Below, piece by piece: positions 48,583 through 59,814 of a stretch of 64,000 bases of DNA. The stretch is from Ahaetulla prasina (lineage: Eukaryota; Chordata; Lepidosauria; Squamata; Colubridae): assembly GCF_028640845.1 (NCBI RefSeq), contig NC_080539.1, positions 102,078,554-102,142,553 of the forward strand. Direction: 5' to 3'. Every line of letters begins with the position of its first letter. The stretch's first letter is position 1. The notes under the pieces were generated by a model. It did not search any database, was not told where the DNA came from, and was given only the letters and a program-made list of their open reading frames with translations. A program made the translations under genes and the position numbers.

Positions 48583-49040
48583 TCAGGAGAACGGCCAGGA
48601 CGGGGCCGGGTCAGAAATTGAGATGGGCAAGGGACAACGACTCAGTGCGTCAGCATGGCTAATATCCCTTCCTGGTCTATGTAATAGCCGATACGAATAG
48701 GCTGCCAGGAACTCAATCCAGCGTGACATTCGGGGGGACAAAATTTGGGGAGATGGCCTGTCACCGGCCAGCAACCCCAAAAGGGGCTTATGGTCTGTGA
48801 TCAGCAAAAAAAAACGACCATACAGGTAATCATGGAAACGCTTGATACCCGCTACTATTGCAAGCGCCTCTCTATCCAGCTGACTGTAGTTGCGTTCAGC
48901 TGAGGAAAGGTGCGTGAGTAAAATGCCAAAGGAGCTTCTCTTCCGTTTGGAAGAATATGACTAAGGACAGCCCCAACGCCGCAGGGCGAGGCGTCACAGG
49001 TTAACGACAAAGGTAGGCACTCATCGTATTGTACTAACAC
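48583..49040 (-). pseudogene. Gypsy RNase H region, copy 1
   Basis: Two overlapping-phase pieces are seen. 48855-49040 has LTCDASPCGVGAVLSH, ILPNGREAPLAF and YSRTFPQLN, the start of RNase H with its first Asp. 48583-48807 has ITDHKPLLGLL and SPRMSRWIEFLAAY, then HADALSRCPLP, the conserved end. A run of A residues at 48807-48815 marks the break between them. RNase H removes template RNA during reverse transcription (known). Confidence 0.85.
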
Positions 49041-49118
49041 GGCGGATGAAGTGAGGAGCTGTTTGGCAGCTGGAAGAGAAGCTGCTGCATTCGTCCCAGA
49101 CCCAAGGTGCCTCAGCGT

Positions 49119-49560
49119 CTAACAGGCGGTGGAGTGGCTCTCGATGGTGGCCTTATGGGGCAAATATATCGCGTAGAATTTTACAAGCCCCAAGAATGAT
49201 TGGAGTTCTGCCTTATTAGATGGCGTAGGGGCATTCTGGATTGCTGCTATTTTGGTGGCCGTGGGGTGGATGCCCTGAGCATCCACTAAAAACCCCAGGA
49301 ATTCTACTTGGGGTACTCCTATTTTGCACTTGCCCTTTTTTAGTTTTAATCCGGCTCTTGAGCGGACTAATACTTCCCTTACTTTGGTGACCAATTCGGG
49401 CATGTCAATAGCGAAATCAATACGTCATCAAAGTAAGGGCGACCTGAATCCCCTGGAGCAAGCGTTCCATGAGACTCTGGAAGATTCCTGGGCGACACTA
49501 ACTCAATTGGAGTCGTGTGCATTTGAAAGCACCCGGTGCGTGGCGATAGTCTGCGCTAAT
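49119..49560 (-). pseudogene. Gypsy reverse transcriptase palm and thumb, copy 1
   Basis: Minus-strand codons at 49424-49435 spell YFDD, the YxDD catalytic motif, followed by VLISLLTC. The piece 49119-49403 has KLKKGKCKIGVPQVEFLGFL, then GIHPTATKIAAIQNAPTPSN and LQSFLGLVKFYAIYLP, the conserved thumb and connection. Small frame shifts separate YFDD from the thumb and from the fingers upstream. Confidence 0.85.
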
Positions 49561-51257
49561 GCAGTCTCATCATCCACGGAAGCTGTTGATACGCTTGGGC
49601 CATATCTAATTTGGCAAACACACGGCCCCGCCCCAGGAGTGTAAGAGGTGTTGGACCACCGGCAGTGGATAAGGATTATGCTGAAGAGCTTTGTTGATCG
49701 TTCCTTATAGTCCGCACAGATCCTCACGGATCCGTCGGGCTTAAGGGGAATTACGATAGGTGTTTCCCATTTTGAGTGGTCTATTGGAACCAATACCCCT
49801 TGCTCTATCAATTTATCCAGCTGTTCATCCACCTTGGGCCTCAAGGCCAAAGGAACTCGCCTCGGTTTGAGGCGAATGGGTGTAACCTGTGGGTCTAAAC
49901 TTAGGGAAATAGGAGATCCTTTGTATTTACCCAGATGTTCGTCAAAAACATCAGCGAACTCTATAGCCAATTGGGAAGACCCCTCCCGGCTGGTGTAGTG
50001 GATCCCGGTAACATTCAGATCTAGGGCAGCAAACCAATCTAACCCCAAAAGGCAGGGTAGGTCACTCTTAACAACAATAAGGGGCAGTCGGCCATCAAAG
50101 TTACGATATGATACCCTGAAGGTACCAACTCCCATCGTTGGAATTGCCCCCCCTTGATAGTCACGTAAGATGACAGAGCAGGGTTGCAACCCGGTCTTGG
50201 AGACATTTGGCAAAATGCGTTTCAACGTGGTCCAGGAGATAAGCGAACGGGATGACCCTGTATCCACTTCCATGGTGCACGGTGCTCCTTCTAGACGAAC
50301 GGAGATGTACAATTTATTAGCTGGACCTACGGGAAAAGCGTAGTTAACGAAGACTTCCTCCTCACAATGGGCCACAGCGGAAGAATTCCCTCGGCGTGGA
50401 GTTTGTGGCCGGAATCCTCCCCGCGGCTTGGCCGGTTGGCGGGCAGGTCCTTGGGTTGGCATGGTGGCCCTGCAGACCCTGGCCAGGTGACCGCGTCTCC
50501 CGCAGCGACGGCAAACGGCCGTCCTGAATCTACAGTCATCCCTGGCATGGTCGCCGCCGCAACCTAGGCATTGGGAGGTCGGGTAATAAGTCATGGGGCC
50601 GCTCTGCCGTCTAGATGTCATGTTAAGGCGACGGACGTCCTCGTCATCCTCTGGGAACCCGTCTGGAACGGAGTCCCCATAATTCACAAACAGTGGCTGT
50701 CCACTGCTTGCCGGTCTCATTTGGGCACGCTGGAGCTCAGCGGAAGACCTCTCTGCCATCTCAGCTGCTTCTGCCTCTTCTACAGCAGACTTGAGGGTTA
50801 AATCCCTTCGCGCCAATAAACGGCGCTGGAGCTTTAAGTCCTTGAGGCCGTATACAAATTGATCCAGTAACATGTTCTCGAGGGCCTCAAAACCACAGTG
50901 GAGAGCGGCAGCTCGCAGCGAAGCGACAAAGTTGGTGACAGTCTGTCCCTCCGTTTGCACGCAGCGACGAAAGGCATGTCGCTGGGCAATTTGGCACGGC
51001 GCTGGGGCGTAATGTGCCCGCAGTTTCTCTATTAAAGTGTCCCAGGAGAGATCGGATACCAGTTGTGGAAAAGCAAGGGTACGTGCCATTGAGAAAACGT
51101 CGCTGCCGCAAGAACTCAAAAAATATCCAAGCTTCCTGGCCGGGGGAAGGTCAGATAAATTGTTAGCAAGGAGAAAACATCCGAAACGTTCAACATACAC
51201 GTCCCACAATTCAGCTGACGGGACGAATGGCGAAAAAATCGGCAAATTGTTCGCCAT
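49503..51257 (-). CDS. Gypsy gag-protease-RT (N-terminal) reading frame, copy 1
   Basis: 584-codon frame starting MANNLPIFSPF about 100 bp after the 5' LTR, the expected first ATG. Residues 1-200 are a gag-like capsid region (WDVYVERFGCFLLANNL, GSDVFSMARTL, AFRRCVQTEGQTVTNF). Two zinc knuckles follow at about 230-265: CLGCGGDHARDDC and CRRCGRRGHLARVC. An aspartic protease with MEVDTGSSRSLIS is at about residues 330-340. The RT fingers include KWETPIVIPLKPDGSVRICA. After that the frame leaves the RT and about 65 residues are out-of-phase translation. Gag and pol are thus in one frame, as in several vertebrate gypsy lineages. Gag and protease look intact; RT and beyond are broken. Confidence 0.9.
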   Translation of the reverse strand: MANNLPIFSPFVPSAELWDVYVERFGCFLLANNLSDLPPARKLGYFLSSCGSDVFSMARTLAFPQLVSDLSWDTLIEKLRAHYAPAPCQIAQRHAFRRCVQTEGQTVTNFVASLRAAALHCGFEALENMLLDQFVYGLKDLKLQRRLLARRDLTLKSAVEEAEAAEMAERSSAELQRAQMRPASSGQPLFVNYGDSVPDGFPEDDEDVRRLNMTSRRQSGPMTYYPTSQCLGCGGDHARDDCRFRTAVCRRCGRRGHLARVCRATMPTQGPARQPAKPRGGFRPQTPRRGNSSAVAHCEEEVFVNYAFPVGPANKLYISVRLEGAPCTMEVDTGSSRSLISWTTLKRILPNVSKTGLQPCSVILRDYQGGAIPTMGVGTFRVSYRNFDGRLPLIVVKSDLPCLLGLDWFAALDLNVTGIHYTSREGSSQLAIEFADVFDEHLGKYKGSPISLSLDPQVTPIRLKPRRVPLALRPKVDEQLDKLIEQGVLVPIDHSKWETPIVIPLKPDGSVRICADYKERSTKLFSIILIHCRWSNTSYTPGAGPCVCQIRYGPSVSTASVDDETALAQTIATHRVLSNAHDSN

Positions 51258-51357
51258 GAGGAAGCTGTGAGGTGACAGATCCTAACGTGAATGGCACAAT
51301 AACCCAATTTCGAGCGGCAAAAAACTCGGGTTGGCGTTCCCAAACCTTCGTCGCCAG
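51258..51357 (-). promoter_or_regulatory. Leader and primer-binding site, copy 1
   Basis: On the minus strand the internal region starts CTGGCGACGAAGGTTTGGG directly after the LTR. This is the primer-binding position; I do not assign the tRNA. The rest is a short leader to the gag ATG. Confidence 0.7.
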
Positions 51358-51641
51358 TATTAAATATTAAGAGGACTTACAGACCGCCAGTTCAAACAGA
51401 CCTCTCCTTTATTCACGAACAACAGGAAGGGAAAAATACACGGCTCTAACGGAGCTATAATACACAGAACTGAACTGAATAACCACTGACAGACTTCAGC
51501 ACCCTGGCTAGCTAGCTGTCAAAACGCCAGCCAATAGGAACTCCCTCGGTTTCCCGCTCTTTCGGTTGCCGGCGCTTCAAACACTCTGATTGGTCGTGAG
51601 TCATCCTGGCTGCAACCGGTCGTAGGTGCGAGGACACAACA
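51358..51641 (-). repeat. Gypsy LTR 2 (shared middle LTR)
   Basis: Serves both as 5' LTR of copy 1 and 3' LTR of copy 2. It reads identical to LTR 1 and LTR 3 over 284 bp. No target duplication surrounds it. Confidence 0.95.
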
Positions 51642-52310
51642 CCCCTCACCCCTCGGATCGCGCAGTCATAGTCAGCCAAGTAAGCTGGCTGGCGACGGCT
51701 ACGATTGAGCGTCTGAGTACAACCTGCGGCGGAGGAGGAAGGCACTTGACTGTCCTTGTCTTGAACAGATGTCTCCGCCAATGGACAGCGCCCATTTGCA
51801 GCCGGCCCGGAAGTATCGTCAGGTAGGACTTCCGATATTGTGTCTTTCTGGATTGCTGGGAGCTCCGGTGAAGTGCTTTGAGATGCATATTCTGCTTGTG
51901 GTGCCAAATTGGGCGTCGGGTCATCACTATTGGCTGGGATACCCCTGGGAACAAAAGGGTCAGTTCGAGGTCTGCAGGTGTCTGTCTCAAAAACTCTGTC
52001 GGCCGGGAAAAACGTCTTGTTGAGGCCTCACTGTTGATTGGTTTTCCCCATCGGTGGCCAGGCGCCTTAGTTGATTAATGTGGCGTCTCCAGATGCGGCC
52101 GTCTGCCAGTTGGACCCTATAAGAATACGGCCCAGATAAGTGAACCACGTTCCCAGGTAGCCACTTCTCCGTTCCCCCAAAACACTGTGCATATACTGGA
52201 TCCCCCAGGGTAAACTGCCTAGTCTGGCCCCCCAGTCCTGGAACCCGTTCAGGCGTATAAGAGGGGTGTAGCCTATCCAGTATGGTTCTAAGGCGGCCCA
52301 TCAGCAATTC
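51512..52310 (-). pseudogene. Gypsy integrase C-terminus and pol tail, copy 2
   Basis: Equivalent of 46947-47831 in copy 1, now in separate frames: 51987-52307 (TILDRLHPSYTPERVPGL, GDPVYAQCFGGTEKW, LSGPYSYRVQLADGRIW) and 51512-51907 (the proline-rich tail ending in the LTR). Compared with copy 1 it lacks one to three bases at several sites, such as near 52062 and 52292. The polypurine tract at 51642-51654 is unchanged. Confidence 0.85.
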
Positions 52311-52325
52311 TGCGAGTCTGGTTTG

Positions 52326-53070
52326 TCAGTTGGCATGGGGTAGTGTGTTGGGCCAGCAAATACTGATTGACTTTCTGCTGCCAATCAGAAGTGCCCAATC
52401 GTCCCAACGCTTCCTTTGCTGACCGTCGGCTCGTTCTGCAAGGCCGTTTCCGGCCGGGTGGAGCAGCGCCACGGGAGCATGTCTGATGCCCAAACTCGCT
52501 AAATACACTTGAAATGCTGCCGCAGAAAATTGGGGCCCATTATCCGTTACCATAACATCTGGCAGCCCATGGGTAGTGAACAGTTTGTCTAATATTCTAA
52601 TAACGGACTCAGCCGTGGTGGAGGTCGTGGAACAACTCCACCCACTTAGAGTAAGCATCCACTATAATGATAAGCGTCCGTCCTTGGAAGGGGCCAGCGA
52701 GATCTCGTGGATCCTTGCCCATGGCCCTCTGGGTGTCTCCCAGTCTTGGACCCGGAGCCCAGGGGCGCCGCCGGGACAACTGACAAGTGTGACATCGACC
52801 TACCCATGTCTCTATTTCCTGGTCTAATTTTGGCCACCACACGTAGCTTCGTCCCAGGGCCTTCATGCGTCCTATCCCCGGGTGAGCTGCATGTAGGCAC
52901 GTTAGTATTTGTGGCCTTAGGGACACTGGAACTACGACCCGGCTACCCCATAATAAACAACCGGCTTGGGTAGACAGCTCGTTCCGCCTGCGACTGTAGG
53001 GTAGGTATTCTGGTTGCACCTCTCGATCCGGCCAACCCCTGCGAACCCAATCCAAGACTTGCGCCACCAC
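52326..53070 (-). pseudogene. Gypsy integrase zinc finger and core, copy 2
   Basis: The frame 52609-53070 holds the complete H2C2 finger, with TCLHAAHPGIGRMKALG and CHTC in one phase, unlike copy 1. The next frame, 52326-52658, has DKLFTTHGLPDVMVTDNGPQ and then AGNGLAERADGQQ, supplying the second Asp and the catalytic Glu. The first-Asp region is disturbed (KDPRDLAGPFQGRT). Each copy thus retains catalytic elements broken in the other. Neither is intact. Confidence 0.85.
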
Positions 53071-53834
53071 GGAGTCCTTCCTCGACTCCCTGCAGATATC
53101 TCGTGCAGAGGCGGGCAGCGGACTCTTCTATCAGGAGAAGCAGGCCAGGGCGGGGCGGGTCAGAAATTGAGATGGGCAAGGGACAACGACTCAGTGCGTC
53201 AGCATGGCTAATTTCCCTCCCTGGCCTATGTAATAGCCGATCCGAATAGGCTGCCAGGAACTCAATCCAGCGTGACATTCGGGGGGACAAAATTTGGGGA
53301 GATGGCCTGTCACCGGCCAGCAACCCCAAAAGGGGCTTATGGTCTGTGATCAGCAAAAAAAACGACCATACAGGTAATCATGGAAACGCTTGATACCCGC
53401 TACTATTGCAAGCGCCTCTCTATCCAGCTGACTGTAGTTGCGTTCAGCTGAGGAAAGGGTGCGTGAGTAAAATGCCAAAGGAGCTTCTCTTCCGTTTGGA
53501 AGAATATGACTAAGGACAGCCCCAACGCCGCAGGGCGGGGCGTCTGAGTTAACGACAAAGGTAGGCGCTCATCGTATTGTACTAACACGGCGGATGAAGT
53601 GAGGAGCTGTTTGACAGCAGCAAAGATGCTGCTGCATTCGTCCCAGACCCAAGGTGCCTCAGCGTCTAACAGGGGGTGGAGTGGCTCTGCGATGGTGGCC
53701 TTATGGGGCAAAAATATCGCGTAGAAATTTAGAAGCCCCAAGAATGATTGGAGTTCTGCCTTATTAGATGGCGTAGGGGCATTCTGGATTGCTGCTATTT
53801 TGGTGGCCGTGGGGTGGATGCCCTGAGCATCCAC
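52943..53834 (-). pseudogene. Gypsy RT thumb and RNase H, copy 2
   Basis: 53403-53834 joins the thumb and the start of RNase H in one phase (AELQSFLGLLNFYAIFLPHK, LHPLLDAEAPWVWDE), then shifts after LSLT. 52943-53356 holds the RNase H end (ITDHKPLLGLLAGDRPS, HADALSRCPLP). In copy 1 the thumb-to-RNase H junction (about 49050-49130) differs by several substitutions as well as indels. Confidence 0.85.
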
Positions 53835-54315
53835 TAAAACCCCAGGAATTCTACTTGGGGTACTCTATTTTGCACTTGCCCTTTTTAGTTTTAATCCGGC
53901 TCTTGAGCGGACTAATACTTCCCTTACTTTGGTGACCAATTCGGGCATGTCAATAGCGAAATCAATCGTCATCAAAGTAAGGGCGACCTGGAATCCCCTG
54001 GAGCAAGCGTTCCATGAGACTCTGGAAGATTCCTGGGCGACACTAACTCAATTGGAGTCGTGTGCATTTAAGCACCCGGTGCGTGGCGATAGTCTGCGCT
54101 AATGCAGTCTCATCATCCACGGAAGCTGTTGATACGCTTGGGCCATATCTAATTTGGCAAACACACGGCCCGCCCAGGAGTGTAAGAGGTGTTGGACCAC
54201 CGGCAGTGGATAAGGATTATGCTGAAGAGCTTTGTTGATCGTTCCTTATAGTCCGCACAGATCCTCACGGATCCGTCGGGCTTAAGAATACGATAGGTGT
54301 TTCCCATTTTGAGTG
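53835..54315 (-). pseudogene. Gypsy RT palm region, copy 2
   Basis: YFDD codons are recognisable at about 53967-53978 but are followed at once by a one-base loss relative to copy 1. Other short losses lie at about 54069 and 54175 and near 54287. No frame longer than about 60 codons remains. Confidence 0.75.
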
Positions 54316-54317
54316 GT

Positions 54318-55764
54318 CTATTGGAACCAATACCCTTGCTCTATCAATTTATCCAGCTGTTCATCCACCTTGGGCCTCAAGGCCAAAGGAACTCGCCTCG
54401 GTTTGAGGCGAATGGGTGTAACCTGTGGGTCTAAACTTAGGGAAATAGGAGATCCTTTGTATTTACCCAGATGTTCGTCAAAAACATCAGCGAACTCTAT
54501 AGCCAATTGGGAAGACCCCTCCCGGCTGGTGTAGTGGATCCCGGTAACATTCAGATCTAGGGCAGCAAACCAATCTAACCCCAAAAGGCAGGGTAGGTCA
54601 CTCTTAACAACAATAAGGGCAGTCAGCCATCAAAGTTACGATATGATACCCTGAAGGTACCAACTCCCATCGTTGGAATTGCCCCCCCTTGATAGTCACG
54701 TAAGATGACAGAGCAGGGTTGCAACCCGGTCTTGGAGACATTTGGCAAAATGCGTTTCAACGTGGTCCAGGAGATAAGCGAGCAGGATGACCCTGTATCC
54801 ACTTCCATGGTGCAGTGCTCCTTCTAGGCGACGGAGATGTACAATTTATTAGCTGGACCTACGGGAAAAGCGTAGTTAAGACTTCCTCCTCACAATGGGC
54901 CACAGCGGAAGAATTCCCTCGGCGTGGAGTTTGTGGCGGAATCCTCCCAGCGGCTTGGCGGTTGGCGGGCAGGTCCTTGGGTTGGCATGGTGGCCCTGCA
55001 GACCCTGGCCAGGTGACGCGTCTCCCGCAGCGACGGCAAGCGGCCGTCCTGAATCTGATCATCCCTGGCATGGTCGCCGCAACCTAGGCATTGGGAGGTC
55101 GGGTAATAAGTCATGGGGCGCTCTGCCGTCTAGGTGTCATGTTAAGGCGGGACGTCCTCGTCATCCTCTGGGAACCCGTCTGGAGCAGGTCCCCATAATT
55201 CACAAACAGTGGCTGTCCACTGCTTGCCGGTCTCATTTGGGCACGCTGGAGCTCAGCGGAAGACCTCTCTGCCATCTCAGCTGCTTCTGCCTCTTCTACA
55301 GCAGACTTGAGGTTAAATCCTTGGCAGTAAACGCGCTGGAGCTTTAAGTCCTTGAGGCCGTATACAAATTGATCCAGTAACATGTTCTCGAGGGCCTCAA
55401 AACCGCAGTGGAGGCGGCAGCTCGCAGAAGCGACAAAGTTGGTGACAGTCTGTCCCTCCGTTTGCATGTGCGGCGAAGGCATGTCGCTGGGCAATTTAAC
55501 GCGCTGGGCGTAATGTGCCCGCAGTTTCTCTATTAAAGTGTCCCAGGAGAGATCGGATACCAGTTGTGGAAAAGCAAGTGCGTGCCATTGAGAAAACGTC
55601 GCTGCCGCAAGAACTCAAAAATATCCAAGCTTCCTGGCGGGGAAGGTCAGATAAATTGTTAGCAAGGAGAAAACATCCGAAGCGTTCAACATACCGTCCC
55701 ACAATTCAGCTGGCCAGGACGAATGGCGAAAAAATCGGCAAATTGTTCGCCATGAGGAAGCTGT
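54318..55764 (-). pseudogene. Gypsy gag-protease-RT fingers, copy 2
   Basis: Corresponds to the 584-codon frame of copy 1 but is split into at least five pieces. They are 55496-55702 (gag start), 55111-55494 (gag middle), 54859-55114 (zinc knuckles), 54623-54808 (protease with MEVDTGSSCSLIS) and 54318-54584 (RT fingers). Nearly all breaks are losses of one to four bases beside CG dinucleotides or short G/C runs. The ATG and leader sequence are kept with small losses. Confidence 0.85.
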
Positions 55765-55849
55765 GGTGACAGATCCTAACGTGAATGGCACAATAACCCA
55801 ATTTGAGTGGCAAAAACTCGGGTTGGCGTTCCCAAACCTTCGTCGCCAG

Positions 55850-56133
55850 TATTAAATATTAAGAGGACTTACAGACCGCCAGTTCAAACAGACCTCTCCT
55901 TTATTCACGAACAACAGGAAGGGAAAAATACACGGCTCTAACGGAGCTATAATACACAGAACTGAACTGAATAACCACTGACAGACTTCAGCACCCTGGC
56001 TAGCTAGCTGTCAAAACGCCAGCCAATAGGAACTCCCTCGGTTTCCCGCTCTTTCGGTTGCCGGCGCTTCAAACACTCTGATTGGTCGTGAGTCATCCTG
56101 GCTGCAACCGGTCGTAGGTGCGAGGACACAACA
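55850..56133 (-). repeat. Gypsy LTR 3 (5' LTR of copy 2)
   Basis: 284 bp, same sequence as LTRs 1 and 2. The outer end ACACAACA is followed by the CAAGA target duplication. Confidence 0.95.
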
Positions 56134-56138
56134 CAAGA

Positions 56139-57192
<1,054 letters not shown>

Positions 57193-57214
57193 ATATAGAT
57201 ATATATTTATATAT

Positions 57215-57283
<69 letters not shown>

Positions 57284-57289
57284 TATATG
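57193..57289. repeat. (TA)n microsatellite between PLE tail and LINE tail
   Basis: TA array with minor interruptions. It joins the PLE end (AAAACAAATATATAG) directly to an L3-type LINE tail, whose own 3' UTR contains TA repeats (compare 4171-4182). Confidence 0.95.
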
Positions 57290-57385
57290 CTTATACCTCC
57301 TAATATTTACTCATATATATGTTTATATACTATATAATCTTTTTATATGATGTTGTGACAAAATAAATAAATAAATAAAATAATC
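57287..57385 (+). mobile_element. L3/CR1-type LINE 3' terminus
   Basis: GCTTATACCTCCTAATATTT, ATATGTTTATATACTATATA and TGTTGTGACAAAATAAATAA match the last 110 bp of the copy at 4070-4292. Confidence 0.8.
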
Positions 57386-59240
57386 ATATATAACCCTGGC
57401 TTGAATCTGTCTTCCTGAAGGTGAATGGTAGGTAGGATGAATGAGCTAGTCTGCTAGAGCAGCCAATAATGGAACTAAGCAGTCTTTAGAAGGCCTTCAA
57501 AAATCCTTCCATTCTGACTCTCTTGAAATGTCTCTTGAGACACAACACAATTCATCTCCTGATATTCTGGATTCTTACAGGACACACTCTGATAGCCAGC
57601 AGCTATATAACACCACAGTTGGGAATCAAAACTATTTGGGACACTTTCCCTTCCTGCCAGTAAGTGCTTAGGCTGGAGACCCCTTTGAGATGTGGCATGG
57701 AGATCTTTTAATCAAATTAGGAAACTTTAAAAAAAAAAAAACCCTCTCATGCTGCATTCTCAGGAACGCCTTAGAATCTAGCCATATTCTTTCTTATTGC
57801 AGTTTTTTTGGTTCTATGTTTATCAAATGTTTAATTTCATAGCATAATCCACATCCAGATTACTTTGAAAAGACTAGAAAATATTCACTAAGCATCTAGT
57901 CATTTACCTAAACTACTCAGCAAATGTAATGCAAATGTGATAAACAGCAATGTATATTCTCAGTTTTATTTTGTTAAGAATGTTGCTTATTTTTTCCATC
58001 TTTTTTTTTAATCTGTAGCATAGTTCTTTTCATTGCATAAATTAATCGACTATATCATACTACATGTATATATTTTAGAAATGTAATAAAATAAATCAAT
58101 TCACAAGAAGTTGATAAAACAATTTAGTGCTGTGCTTTTCAGTAGACAAGTCACTTTTCAAAAATAGACACAATAAAGCATTGAAAATGTCTAGAGAAGA
58201 ATTGTCTGAAAAAGGTCATGCGATAGCTAGAGTTATCTTGGGTGATTCAGCCATAACTCTTAGGGATCATGACTGAATGAGGTAAATTGTTATAGATACA
58301 GCAGGCTTTGGCTTTTATTAATAGAAATTTGAAAAGCACTTCCCATTTCCCTGAACATAAAAAAATTCAGGATTAGTGCACAAGTCACATTTGGTTTCCT
58401 TTGGATGAAAAAGCCTCAATAGACTTACTGAATTTTGATATTTGCTTTAGCCACACAGCTCATGGGAGGGAGGAAAACATTTTTAATAATCAAAAGAGCT
58501 TTCTCCATAGCTCTTGTACCTTAGGGCAACAATTACTACTTCCCTATTTTCTATACCTTTTCTTTTACCATATTTGTTTGCCTTTATTATTTCTAAAATG
58601 TTTGAACCAGTATTATGGTTCCATGTAAAATCCATTTCATAGATTGCATTAAGTGTTTGATTATTAATGAGTCTATTTACAGCTCCATTGAAAAGTTAGG
58701 AATATCAGCCTTTAGGTTTAACAAGCCTGCTGACCTCCTCTCAGGGAATGCTTTACTATTTAAGGAAATGTGTAACTGACACATTTTATCAATTTCACCT
58801 CCATAATTCAAATGCCTCTCTAGCTAGTTTCATACTGTGCCAGAGAAATGCAGGCAGAGCCTAACTTATTTTATACACTTCAAGGCTGGCTTTGTAAATT
58901 GTAACAATTAAGGGGGAAAGACCAGTAAGATGCCTTCCATCATTTGTCTCCAGTCATGGGCTGGGGACAAATTTAAGACACTGCCACAGAGAACACGGCA
59001 GAAAAAAAATATTTGCAGGACATCTCTGTGATGTATTTAGATCCAATAGTGAGCCAGTAAAATTCTCAAGGCACAGTTGGGCAATCTGTTGCTGCAAGCA
59101 ACTGCATCGATGGTTGATGATAGTGGCTGGAAGATGGTGAAAACGTATATGGCTGTCTCTCACAACAGGGAGAATTATTTCTTTTATCAGAATTTCCCAA
59201 GTTTTCTTGGGAAGTCAATGGGTGTGTTCTTCTTCTTTCA
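57386..59240. other. No gene or clear repeat seen
   Basis: AT-rich noncoding DNA. The stretch 58640-58920 has even, non-repetitive composition that could be conserved noncoding sequence; this is an impression only. Confidence 0.35.
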
Positions 59241-59245
59241 TCAAA

Positions 59246-59800
59246 TGTCGTGTCCCACTCCCCCTCCGACGACCGGGTCTGGGAAGTCTGTATCAAGCGT
59301 GGCCACGAAGCCTCTGCAGCTTTGCCAAATTCCTTTCAGATTTCTCAGGGCAGGCAGGAATCCAAGGTGTGACTTCAGCAAACCAGATGAGACTTTGCTT
59401 GACTCAAATTGCTTGACTCAAGCTGGTCCTTTATAAAGGCCATGGGGTGTGGCTCCATGACTCAGCACTTATCCAGGCCTGCCCCTCCCTTCCTTCTGCT
59501 GACATCGCCTCTCAGATCTCCGGAAGCGAGGATCCTCCCACTTTAGATTGTCTTCTGCTGTTTGAGAAAGGGGTCAGAAGGAGCAGGTCTGGGCAATTCC
59601 AATCCGTGGCTGACTTCCTCTGATGGCTGCGTGAGGTTTGTTTGTTCATTCCTGACATCCCCTCCAGGCATGGGGCCAGGGCTGGGGGCTGGAGGCATGC
59701 CAGGCCATTCCTCTTCATTATCAGACTCTGAATCTGATAGCAGGCCCTACAGAAGATGGGACGGGCCGGCTGAGGAGAGGAGGGAGGACGAGGCACAACA
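59246..59800 (+). mobile_element. Solo LTR (gypsy-like)
   Basis: Begins TGTCGTGTCCCACTCCCC and ends GAGGCACAACA. It is 555 bp, flanked by a perfect 5-bp duplication TCAAA (59241-59245 and 59801-59805). A TATA-like TATAAA at 59432-59437 supports the plus orientation. The termini resemble those of the gypsy array LTR (TGTTGTGTCC). No internal region is present, as after LTR-LTR recombination. The reading frames inside it are chance. Confidence 0.85.
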
Positions 59801-59814
59801 TCAAATATGTTAAG

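Larger units (their letters stand above)
46793..56133 (-). mobile_element. Ty3/gypsy tandem array: LTR-internal-LTR-internal-LTR
   Basis: Three 284-bp LTRs (46793-47076, 51358-51641, 55850-56133) separate internal regions of 4281 and 4208 bp. The domain order gag, protease, RT, RNase H, integrase read on the minus strand defines Ty3/gypsy. A single CAAGA duplication (46788-46792 and 56134-56138) flanks the whole array. The middle LTR has no duplication of its own. The two internal copies are therefore joined through a shared LTR and are not separate insertions. Confidence 0.95.

Noticed and set aside
46793..56133. Possible env gene making the gypsy element a retrovirus-like agent
   Set aside because: No extra coding region exists between integrase and the LTR; the tail after integrase is proline-rich without signal peptide or membrane segment.
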